From the NCBI GenBank assembly GCA_046351555.1, contig JAXLYI010000012.1, positions 1 through 64,000 of the forward strand: a DNA stretch of 64,000 bases, read 5' to 3'. This document shows positions 9,001-15,466 of the stretch, piece by piece. A model generated the notes under the pieces. The model worked only from the letters and a program-made list of their open reading frames with translations. It did not search any database and had not been told where the DNA came from. A program made the translations under genes and the position numbers. This DNA comes from CAISKJ01 sp046351555 (GTDB lineage: Bacteria > Myxococcota_A > Polyangia > Polyangiales > Ga0077539). The stretch's first letter is position 1; every line of letters starts with the position of its first letter.

Positions 9001-9014
9001 GGGTGCGCTTCTGA
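6009..9014 (+). CDS. RCC1-repeat lipoprotein with 14 repeats
   Basis: 1001 residues. The signal peptide ends at LAASGC (Cys36), so the protein should be lipid-anchored and exposed. Residues 40-180 are an unassigned Cys-containing domain. About 180-260 is an Ala/Asp/Pro-rich tether. About 260-305 is a Cys module (HCGGCDLPCPAG) that also occurs, repeated, in the lipoprotein at 60034-62556. The rest holds 14 RCC1-type repeats, 13 of them carrying the C-W-G signature (such as VRCWGAND) and the penultimate degenerate (VQFLGYD). Fourteen is two seven-bladed propellers. Each repeat has a paired C-A/C-x-C pattern, so disulfides between blades are likely. A role in surface recognition is an inference; eukaryotic RCC1 activity should not be assumed. 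Confidence 0.85.
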   Translation: MTRGRPFRLALRDPRLLPGSRARSLALAAWLAASGCEVPRTQIIVRIEATADTWARVRSVHVLAQREAAGARPIVSRCFDVDVDPRFERSREVGLVPRDAEVAQPVRVVVSLFDRPCAADAGAPEGPARLAQEAEVSFEPERTTLLVMPFTLPCADAACPSGQTCQGDAHSFACVPIRRAALPEYAPATAAPAAAAPADVAPADVATDAWEDLPPDAATDVTPDAPRDAAIDVAMEAAMDAATEVAMEAAADVATDAPSPRCDAGMFVCEGRCVDPMRDLAHCGGCDLPCPAGALACVGGACLVVEEIAAGQGSTCARLSDGSLRCWGANDLVVLGGASGAGAYVPRPVGGVSGVRSVAEGGRHACVVQADTTVRCWGANLAGEAGQFAADGGAGSGSYVTTPTAVAGLVGAVQVVAGESHTCVRMLDGSVRCWGNASAIGAPSEPLAAPFTPGGLPAVTALVAGARHNCALSTDGMARCWGNSNTGAVSGTSTNETRPTPLLAPVGGPEALYGGSSGGETCARSGGALRCWGGYDASWGEGTARVGPGVRTMGGVADVRGACSYAQGGCAISGDGSVRCWGVTSAVWLGAGATYLGARHYHYASPVRIPGVSNATQIACRNAGACALTADRSVWCWGEDPYLGGGPERTAEPVPGLADVASLCTGWAHACAATAAGSVYCWGANDDGQLGDGTTTPRLSPTQVPALGDVRQVTCGAAHTCARLGDGSVRCWGVNDLQEASPTSAAVRILTPTTVVASGAASVRSLNRHTCAVGVDGTVRCWGYNGTAQLGDGTMAARTSVVVVPGVTDARDVAPHDRGTCARLGSGRVSCWGSPAGWAGTATRLLTPTPMDGLPDAADLRCGATTCCARRAAGGFACWGGSTFEGVFAAGAAVTTATASPRIAAASDVAFTGQQSVLLRAADGSVQFLGYDPADVGGVLIPGAEAPVDIPGAGPVAEVVSGPGEFACARRADRTVVCWGDNAFGQRGTGRASTMPVRVRF

Positions 9015-9074
9015 ACGCGGGCGAAGGCCGCGCGGCGGAGGTTCATGGTGGAGAACTCCGCGGGGGCGCGCTGC

Positions 9075-9080
9075 TACCTT
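9075..9080 (+). promoter_or_regulatory. Candidate -10 (TACCTT) for the flavin reductase gene
   Basis: TACCTT followed by a GC-rich stretch lies 34 bases before the ATG at 9115, in the 100-base gap after the RCC1 gene. No -35 is convincing. Confidence 0.25.
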
Positions 9081-9114
9081 GCGCAGACGGCGGGACGCCG
9101 GCAAAAGACCGCGC

Positions 9115-10251
9115 ATGGAACCGAGTGGCGCGCCCGTGAGCCGGCTGTTCTCCCCCTTCGAACTCCGCGGCCGCGTGCTCGCCAACCGCCTCGCGGTGGC
9201 GCCGATGACCACCACCCAGAGCAACCCCGACGGCTCCGTAAGCGAGGCGGAGGCGGCCTGGCTCGAGCGGCTCGCGGGCGACGGCTACGGCCTGGTGATC
9301 ACCTGCGCCGCGGCCGTCTCGCGCGAGTCCATCGCCTTCCCCAACCAGCTCTCCTTCGGCGACGACGCCCTCCTCCCCGGCCTCACCGCGCTGGCGTCCC
9401 GCGTGCGCCGCCCGGGCTCGCTGCTTGTGGCGCAGCTCTGCCACGGCGGCTCGCGCGCCATCCCCGAGCTCGCCGGCCAGGCGGCCCACAGCGCCAGCGC
9501 CTACGAGCTCCCCGTCCCCGGCTTCGTCCCGCCGCGGGAGATGTCCGTCGCGCAGATCGAGCGGGTCGTCGACGACTTCGCCGCCGCCGCCGCGCGCGCC
9601 GCCCGCGCCGGCTTCGACGGCGTCGAGCTGCACGGCGCCAACGGCTACCTGTTCACGCAGTTCACCAGCACGATGACCAACCGGCGTGGGGACGCGTGGG
9701 GCGGGGGCCTCGACGGGCGCGCCCGCCTGTCGCGCGAGACGGTGCGCGCGATCCGCGCCCGCGTGCCGGGCGATTTCGTCGTCGGGTACCGCATGAGCTT
9801 CGAAGGGATGGGCCTCGAGACCGGCCTCGACATTGACGAGAACGTCCAGGTGATGCGCTGGCTCGCCGACGACGGGGTCGACTACGGCCACGTCTCGCAC
9901 CTCGCCCTCGCGGCGCCGAGCGTGAAGTACCCCGACCGCGTCGCGCTCGCGCACATCCGCGCGGGTGTGACGCCCGGGCTGCCGATCGTGTGCGCGGGAT
10001 CCGTCGTCCGCCGCGCCGACGCCGAGCGGGCCCTCGACCTCGGCGCCGACCTCGTCGCCGTCGGCCGCGCCGCCATCGGCAACCCCGGCCTCCCCGCGCG
10101 CCTCGCCCGCGACGAGGCGCTCACGCCCACGCCCTACCGGCGCGACCACCTCGCGCGCGTCGGAATCAGCGACGACTTCGTCCGCTACCTCACCACCGCC
10201 CCGCCGCTCGCGAGCCTCCACATCGTCGAGCGCGAGGGCGCCGCGCGCTGA
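9115..10251 (+). CDS. NADH:flavin oxidoreductase, Old Yellow Enzyme family
   Basis: 378 residues from the ATG at 9115; an upstream in-frame ATG at 9079 adds only Arg-rich sequence. A single TIM barrel: RLFSPFELRGRVLANRLAVAP at the N-terminus, QLCHGGSRA in the third strand, FDGVELHGANGYLFTQFTS with the expected His and Asn, the GDAWGGGLDGRARLSRE segment, and the FMN-phosphate loops ending in ADLVAVGRAAIGNP. It should bind FMN and reduce activated C=C bonds or related substrates with NAD(P)H. The cysteine-cluster and FAD domains of the long 2,4-dienoyl-CoA reductase type are absent. The substrate cannot be deduced, and the neighbours are envelope proteins with no metabolic link. Confidence 0.9.
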   Translation: MEPSGAPVSRLFSPFELRGRVLANRLAVAPMTTTQSNPDGSVSEAEAAWLERLAGDGYGLVITCAAAVSRESIAFPNQLSFGDDALLPGLTALASRVRRPGSLLVAQLCHGGSRAIPELAGQAAHSASAYELPVPGFVPPREMSVAQIERVVDDFAAAAARAARAGFDGVELHGANGYLFTQFTSTMTNRRGDAWGGGLDGRARLSRETVRAIRARVPGDFVVGYRMSFEGMGLETGLDIDENVQVMRWLADDGVDYGHVSHLALAAPSVKYPDRVALAHIRAGVTPGLPIVCAGSVVRRADAERALDLGADLVAVGRAAIGNPGLPARLARDEALTPTPYRRDHLARVGISDDFVRYLTTAPPLASLHIVEREGAAR

Positions 10252-10322
10252 CGGCGCAGGCGCGGTGGCCAACTTCGCGGCCGCCCCGCGAGAACACTGC
10301 TCCGCGCCGCCCGAGGCCGCGA

Positions 10323-10328
10323 TACAGT
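10323..10328 (+). promoter_or_regulatory. Candidate -10 (TACAGT) for the 591-aa lipoprotein gene
   Basis: GATACAGT stands 32 bases before the ATG at 10361. That ATG also has a good Shine-Dalgarno sequence (GGAGG, 10351-10355), so this transcript would have a leader. Confidence 0.35.
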
Positions 10329-10360
10329 GCCGCCGCGCGGTGTGCCGCGAGGAGGCAACG

Positions 10361-12136
10361 ATGAAGGTCCGCTCCCCCGTGTGGTGGTTCGGCGTGCTCG
10401 CACTCACCGGCGCGTCGTGCACGTCGTCGCCCGCCACGTCGCCCGCCACGTCGCCCGACGCGCGGCCCGCGGTCGACGCGGCCGACGTCGTCACCGACGA
10501 CGCGGTGACGGACGCGCCCGATGCGGCGGTGACCGACGCGCCCGATGCGGTGGTGGCCGACGTGGTCCCCGACGTTGCGCCCGACGTTGCGCCCGACGTT
10601 GTGACGCCCGACTCGCCCGATGCCGCGGCCTTCGACGTGGCTGATGCCGTCACGCCCGACGCGCCCGACGCCGCCTCCGACGCGCTCGTCTTCGATGCGC
10701 CTGACGTGGCGATGCGTGACGCGCCTTCGCTCGACGCGCCTTCGCTCGACGCGCCCTCGCTCGACGCGCCTTCGCTCGACGCGCCGCGCGACGCCGACGT
10801 CGCCGACGCCGCCGACGTCGCCGACGCGGGCGCGGCCTCGGTCGCCCGCCTCACCGCGGCCCTGCGCGCCGCGGGCTTCACCGTGCAGGCCGGGACGTTC
10901 ACGGTCGCCGACCTCGCGGGCTGCTGCGACCCGCTGCGCTCGTGCTTCGGCAACAACCCATCGAGCCCGTACCTGCTGTGCAACCTCCCGCGGGCGCCTG
11001 GGCAGACCGCGGCCAACCCCATCGAAGACCCGTCGGGCGCCTCGGCCGCGTGGCGGCTGCGCGCCGACGAGGCCGTGGTGCTCGTCGGGCGCACGCCGCC
11101 CGCCGCCGCGTACTTCGGGCTCACGCCCTACGTCTTCGACCGCGACTACGGCGCGCGCGGCCGGCAGACGGTGTTCGCCAGCCTCGGCGACACGCTGAAC
11201 CACCGGGTGCTCGCCACCGCCGGCACGCCCGACGGGGCCGCGGGCGACCCCTTCGGCCGCGACACCCTCGTCGTCGCCACGAGCGACCGCGGCGTCGACG
11301 ACCGCGTGCGCGCCGCGGCGGAGTCGGCCGGCTACCCCCGCGCGATCATGAACCGCGTGACCTTCCCGGCCGCCACCGGGCGCTTCGGCCTCGACGCCGC
11401 GGCGGACTCGTTCGCGCTGCTCGGTCGCGTGGCCCTCTTCGCCGACGCCGCCGCGGGCGCCGCGTGGCTGTCCGCGCCGACGCTCACCGCGCTGCGCGTC
11501 ACGCCGACGAGCTCGGCCGCACCCACCCCCGCCACACCGCCCACCGACCGCCGCCGCGGCACGGGCGCCACCGAGGCCGCGCTCGCCGCCGCGCTCTCGC
11601 GCCTCGAGGCGGCGATCTTCGCGCGCCACCGGCTGCTCACGCCCCGCGCCATCACGGTGAACACCGCCGAGGTCGACCCGGTGGCGTGCCTCGCCGACGG
11701 GAGCAACTGCAACGGCGACAACCGCGACACGGTGTACCCGCGCTCGGAGTTCTTCGCGTTCCCCGAGGGAGCGGCCTCGTTCGTGATGGTGTACGGCGTG
11801 AACCACGAGGCCGCCGGCAAGGCCACGTACTCGAACTTCTCGGTGTACGCGCTGCGCCACCTGCTCGGGGTCGCGTCGGTGACGAGCCGGCAGCTCCGCG
11901 GCAGCGCCGAGGACTACCTCCCCGGTGACCCGATGGCCGCGCAGCTCTACGCCTGGCGCGTCGCCCGCCGCTGCGGCGCGACCCCGCACTGCGTGGAGAT
12001 CCCGTCGGACTGCCCCGGCGTGCCGACGCTCGGCCTCGCCAACGTGACCTTCCGCGCGTACCTCGAGCCCGCCACGCGCACCCGCCCGCTGCAGTCGGAG
12101 CTGCTGACCGACCGCGTCGTCGTGCTCGAGCCGTGA
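10361..12136 (+). CDS. Lipoprotein with Asp/Ala/Pro tether and an unassigned globular domain
   Basis: 591 residues with GGAGG six bases before the ATG. The signal ends at TGASC (about Cys19). Residues 20-165 are a tether built of DAP, DVAPDV and four SLDAP units. From 170 to the end is one large domain: GCCDPLRSCFGNNPSSPY, ADEAVVLVGRTPPAAAYFGL, TVFASLGDTLNH, DPFGRDTLVVATSDRGVDD, and at the C-terminus FVMVYGVNHEAAGKATYSN. I do not recognise a named family, though the ordered invariant-looking motifs suggest a conserved enzyme-like domain rather than low-complexity sequence. Its stop is 16 bases from that of the convergent methyltransferase gene. Confidence 0.75.
   Translation: MKVRSPVWWFGVLALTGASCTSSPATSPATSPDARPAVDAADVVTDDAVTDAPDAAVTDAPDAVVADVVPDVAPDVAPDVVTPDSPDAAAFDVADAVTPDAPDAASDALVFDAPDVAMRDAPSLDAPSLDAPSLDAPSLDAPRDADVADAADVADAGAASVARLTAALRAAGFTVQAGTFTVADLAGCCDPLRSCFGNNPSSPYLLCNLPRAPGQTAANPIEDPSGASAAWRLRADEAVVLVGRTPPAAAYFGLTPYVFDRDYGARGRQTVFASLGDTLNHRVLATAGTPDGAAGDPFGRDTLVVATSDRGVDDRVRAAAESAGYPRAIMNRVTFPAATGRFGLDAAADSFALLGRVALFADAAAGAAWLSAPTLTALRVTPTSSAAPTPATPPTDRRRGTGATEAALAAALSRLEAAIFARHRLLTPRAITVNTAEVDPVACLADGSNCNGDNRDTVYPRSEFFAFPEGAASFVMVYGVNHEAAGKATYSNFSVYALRHLLGVASVTSRQLRGSAEDYLPGDPMAAQLYAWRVARRCGATPHCVEIPSDCPGVPTLGLANVTFRAYLEPATRTRPLQSELLTDRVVVLEP
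10718..10786 (+). repeat. 15-bp tandem repeat encoding SLDAP units
   Basis: Four copies of GACGCGCCTTCGCTC (one with a single change) and a partial fifth, in frame, extend the tether of the lipoprotein. Near-identity at synonymous positions points to recent expansion. Confidence 0.85.
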
Positions 12137-12152
12137 GCGCGCAGCCCGCCGC

Positions 12153-12794
12153 CTACCGCAGCCGCGCGACGCGGGCGGGGCGGAGGTCGTTGCCGCGCAC
12201 GTCCGTCCCGAAGGGGGCGAGGTACGTCGCGAGCACCTCCACGGCCTCCGCCGGCACGTTGCCGCGGTCGGGGTCGCCGAGCAGCACCTCCGTGCCCGCT
12301 GCCCGCACGCCCTTCAGCCACGCGAGCAGCCGCGCGGAGAAGTCCGCGTCGTAGAACATGTCGCCGAGCAGCAGCACGTCGCAGTCGAGCGCCTCGCCCA
12401 CCACGTCGCGCGTCTCCACCGCCAGCGTCACCGCGTTGCGCTCGGCGTTGATCGCCGCCGCGGCCGCCGCCGCCGGGTCGACGTCCACCGCGCGGACCCA
12501 CGCCGCGCCCGCGCGCATCGCGGCGATGCCCTCCACGGCGCCGCCCGCGCCGAGGTCGACGACGCGCTTCGCCCGCACGAGCTCCGGGTGGTCGAGGAGG
12601 TGTCGCGCGAGGGCCTGTCCGCCGGGCCACGCGAAGGCCCAGTAGGGCGTGTCCCAGCCCATGGCGTTGACGTCGTCCTCGCTCTTGTACCAGAGCGGGC
12701 ACTCGTGGGTGATGAGCCGGAGCGCGAGCTCGGGGCAGAGCCACGGGCGCGCCTCCACCGTGTGCGCCATCACACGCGCGCGGTGGTCGGTCAC
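12153..12794 (-). CDS. Class I SAM-dependent methyltransferase, METTL20/PrmA-like
   Basis: 213 residues from a GTG at 12794 that forms a 4-base GTGA overlap with the stop of the kinase gene; an ATG at 12770 is the alternative. Residues near 30-55 read PLWYKSEDDVNAMGWDTPYWAFAWPGG (listed as PLWYKSEDDV then MGWDTPYWAFAW), the entry segment of the ETF-beta lysine methyltransferase group. Motif I is VVDLGAGGAVEGIAA, the acidic end of strand 2 is VRAVDVDP, and post I is LLLGDMFYD. Protein lysine methylation is thus the likely reaction, with the substrate unknown. Translational coupling to a sensor kinase is unusual and may only reflect co-transcription. It converges on the 591-aa lipoprotein gene. 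Confidence 0.8.
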   Translation of the reverse strand: MTDHRARVMAHTVEARPWLCPELALRLITHECPLWYKSEDDVNAMGWDTPYWAFAWPGGQALARHLLDHPELVRAKRVVDLGAGGAVEGIAAMRAGAAWVRAVDVDPAAAAAAAINAERNAVTLAVETRDVVGEALDCDVLLLGDMFYDADFSARLLAWLKGVRAAGTEVLLGDPDRGNVPAEAVEVLATYLAPFGTDVRGNDLRPARVARLR

Positions 12795-14356
12795 AGGGGG
12801 ATGTCCTCGTCGGGGGGGACGGCGTCGACGGGGAGGGTGACGCGGAAGAGGCTGCCGCGCAGGGGGGCAGGGTGGACGGAGACGTCGCCGCCGTGCGCGC
12901 GGGCGATGTGCTTCACGAGCGCGAGGCCGATGCCCGAGCCGCGCGCGCCCGACGACTGGGCGGTGCGGCCGCGGTAGAAGCGTTCGAAGATGCGGCGGGC
13001 GTCCTCGGGGTCGATGCCGGGGCCCTGGTCTTCGACCTCGAGGACGACGCCGCGGCGCTCCTGGCGGACGCGGACGAAGACGTGCTCGGAGTCGGGCGCG
13101 TACTTCACCGCGTTGTCGAGGAGGTTGAAGAGCAGGAGCTGGAGCGCGCGCTCGTCGAGGCGCATCCGCGGGAGGTCGGCGGCGAGGTCGGTCACCAGGT
13201 TCGGGCGCTCCTTCACGAGGCGGTAGCGGAACATCTCCACCCCGCGGAAGACCACGCCGCCGAGGTCGCCGGGGGCGAAGTCGAACGCGATGCGGCCGCG
13301 CTCGAGGCGGGCGAAATCGAGCACGTTCTCGATGAGGGCGGTGAGGCGCTCGCTCTCGCGGACGATGATGTCGAGGTACTGCTGGCGCTTCTCGGGCGTC
13401 GGGACGCGCTCGGTGGCGAGCATCTCGCCGAACATCCGGATGAGCGCGAGGGGCGTCTTGAGCTCGTGCGACACCGTCGCGATGAAGTCGCTCTTGAGCT
13501 GGTTCAAGCGCTCCTGCTCGCGGGCGGCGAAGGCGAAGAAGAACACCCCCGCGACGATCACCAGCAGCGAGAGCGAGACGTAGCCCGCCTCGATGAGCCG
13601 CCGCGAGCGCGCGCCCGCCTCCAGCGCCGTCGCCGCCTGCGGGATCACCGTCAGCCGCCACTTGTAGAGCGTGGTGGGGAAGCGCGCCGACACCAGGAAC
13701 TCCGTCGCCGTGGTGAGCGAGCGCCCGTACACGATGCGCCCCTGCTCGTCGGTGACGTTGAAGCGCCGGCGCGCGATCGGGTCGTCGAAGAGGCGCGGGA
13801 GCACGTCGCGGCGGACGAAGTCGAGGTCGGTCTCGATGACCACGTAGTAGCGCCGGCCGGCGGACTCGCGGGCGACGTAGGTGGCGAGCGCGGTCTGCCC
13901 GGCGACGGCGCCGTGCCAGTGCCGCGGCTCCTGGAGCGGGAGCGTCTGGAGGTGGAGCTCCCCGCGCAGGCGCTCGTCGACGAGGGCGGCGTAGCGGGCG
14001 GCGTCGTCGGGGGAGACGCGCGAGACGGCGCGCAGCGGGCGCTCGGCGGCGTCGAGGATCACCGCGGCGCGGGCGGTGGGGTGGAGCACCGTGAGCGCGG
14101 GGAAGCGGGCCGCGAGGGCGTCGAGGTCGTCGGGGTCGACGGCGTGGACGACGGCGTCGTCGGCCGAGGTGATGCCGCGCTCGACGCTCTTGAGCTTCTC
14201 GCCCACGAGCGCGAGCGTGGTGTCCATCACCGAGCGCTCGCCGAGGCGCTCGAGCGTGGTGGTGGTTCGCCACGTCCACCAGCCGAGGAAGCCCGACGCC
14301 GCCACGATGGCCGCCATCGCGGCCCAGCGGGTGAGGGCTTTGGCGCGGGGTTCCAC
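12791..14356 (-). CDS. Membrane sensor histidine kinase
   Basis: 521 residues from a GTG at 14356. TM helices at about 11-30 and 257-278 enclose a 225-residue periplasmic sensor of the dCache-like size class, without an obvious ligand motif. The kinase core is complete: H-box FIATVSHELKTPL (His297), N-box FNLLDNAVKYA (410-420), G1 VEDQGPGIDPED, F-box FERFYRG and G2 GSGIGLAL. It is an orphan: no response regulator is adjacent. It is followed by a coupled methyltransferase and preceded, after 13 bases, by a secreted protein that may be a co-expressed sensor accessory. A receiver-containing protein lies at 52620-56309 but is too far away to assume a pairing. Confidence 0.92.
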   Translation of the reverse strand: MEPRAKALTRWAAMAAIVAASGFLGWWTWRTTTTLERLGERSVMDTTLALVGEKLKSVERGITSADDAVVHAVDPDDLDALAARFPALTVLHPTARAAVILDAAERPLRAVSRVSPDDAARYAALVDERLRGELHLQTLPLQEPRHWHGAVAGQTALATYVARESAGRRYYVVIETDLDFVRRDVLPRLFDDPIARRRFNVTDEQGRIVYGRSLTTATEFLVSARFPTTLYKWRLTVIPQAATALEAGARSRRLIEAGYVSLSLLVIVAGVFFFAFAAREQERLNQLKSDFIATVSHELKTPLALIRMFGEMLATERVPTPEKRQQYLDIIVRESERLTALIENVLDFARLERGRIAFDFAPGDLGGVVFRGVEMFRYRLVKERPNLVTDLAADLPRMRLDERALQLLLFNLLDNAVKYAPDSEHVFVRVRQERRGVVLEVEDQGPGIDPEDARRIFERFYRGRTAQSSGARGSGIGLALVKHIARAHGGDVSVHPAPLRGSLFRVTLPVDAVPPDEDIPL

Positions 14357-14363
14357 GGGCGAG

Positions 14364-14369
14364 TGCGTA
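14364..14369 (-). promoter_or_regulatory. Candidate -10 (TACGCA) before the sensor kinase
   Basis: TACGCA on the minus strand lies 7 bases before the GTG at 14356 and overlaps the gap after the upstream gene's stop at 14370. The match is weak (no final T), so an internal promoter is only possible. Confidence 0.2.
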
Positions 14370-15374
14370 TCACCGTCGGGCGGGCGGCGGCAAACGGCGC
14401 CCGGCCGGCGCTGTCGGGGGGAAGCGCATCAGCACCGACCGGGGCGAGCGCGCGGGGCGGAGCATGATGCCGACGTCACGGATGCCGACGACGGAGGTTC
14501 CTGCGGCGGTGTCGCCTGCGGTGACGAGCCACTCGCGGCGCCCGACGCGCACCACGGCGCCCTGGGCCGCCGCGCCCCGCACGCGTTCGCGGGCGACGGG
14601 TGCGGTTCCCGCGCGCGCCTCGCCCCCCACGGCGGAGCGCCCGTCGCAGCGCGGGGGCCACGGGTCGCCCGCGAGGTCGGCGGGGCCGGTCGCGCGGTCG
14701 AGCGGCCACGAGAGCACGGCCTCGACGTCGTTGCCCCGGAGCTCCTCGCGCACGAGGATCAGGTCGGACAGGCCCGGCGCCACCGTGAGCACCGCGAGCG
14801 CGCGGCCGATCGCGTCGACGTCGCGGGTGTGGACGGTGAGGTCGAGCGTGCGGGGCGTGCGCTCGGCGTGGAGCAGGCAGAGCCCGTCGCCGAAGCGGGC
14901 CAGCGCGCGGAGCGGCTGCGCGAGGGTGACGGGGGGCCGCGCGTCGGGCGCTCGCCACGCAAAGGTGACGCGGGCGCGCTCGGCGCCGGCCCAGGGGACG
15001 ACGTCGGCGAGGCAGGCGACGCGTCGCTCCTCGCGCGCGGCGGCCTCGCAGGCGCCGGCGAGGCGCGGCGGGTCGACGGCGGCGTCGGCGACGAGCGACC
15101 AGGTGACGACGCCGTCGCGCGCGTCGGGGGCGGTGGGGGCGAGGAGCGTCCCGGTGGCGCGGGAGACGGCGCGCAGGAGCCGCGCGCGCACCCAGGCGGA
15201 CTCGTCGACGGAGAGCTCGGGGGCGGCTCCGGCGGCGGCGCGGAGGCGCTCGGCGGGGGAGGCGGTGGCGGACGCGTCGGGGGCGGTGGCGGCGTCGTGG
15301 CCCTGCGCGAGCGCGGACAGGCTGAAAAACAGGGGGAGGAGGAAGAAGGGCGCGCGGGCGCGGGGGCGGGGCAT
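14370..15374 (-). CDS. Secreted protein of unknown function
   Basis: 334 residues with a signal peptide (hydrophobic FFLLPLFFSLSALAQ, cleavage after about residue 23). An Ala/Asp linker precedes a mixed alpha/beta domain with three cysteine-containing segments (GACEAAAREERRVACLADV and DGLCLLH) and a basic, Pro/Arg-rich tail. I recognise no family. It is 13 bases upstream of the sensor kinase, close enough to be in its operon. The start is supported by the signal peptide and by TATCCT 8 bases upstream. Confidence 0.65.
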   Translation of the reverse strand: MPRPRARAPFFLLPLFFSLSALAQGHDAATAPDASATASPAERLRAAAGAAPELSVDESAWVRARLLRAVSRATGTLLAPTAPDARDGVVTWSLVADAAVDPPRLAGACEAAAREERRVACLADVVPWAGAERARVTFAWRAPDARPPVTLAQPLRALARFGDGLCLLHAERTPRTLDLTVHTRDVDAIGRALAVLTVAPGLSDLILVREELRGNDVEAVLSWPLDRATGPADLAGDPWPPRCDGRSAVGGEARAGTAPVARERVRGAAAQGAVVRVGRREWLVTAGDTAAGTSVVGIRDVGIMLRPARSPRSVLMRFPPTAPAGRRLPPPARR

Positions 15375-15382
15375 CGCCCTTC

Positions 15383-15388
15383 AGGATA
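15383..15388 (-). promoter_or_regulatory. Candidate -10 (TATCCT) for the secreted protein/kinase operon
   Basis: TATCCT on the minus strand lies 8 bases before the ATG at 15374, with no Shine-Dalgarno sequence, fitting the recurrent leaderless pattern in this window. Confidence 0.35.
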
Positions 15389-15466
15389 CGGGATGCGGGG
15401 GGAAAGGGGCGGAGGAGATTCCTCGGGCGCACGAGGGCGCCCGGAGGATTCAGGGGACGGGGCGGG

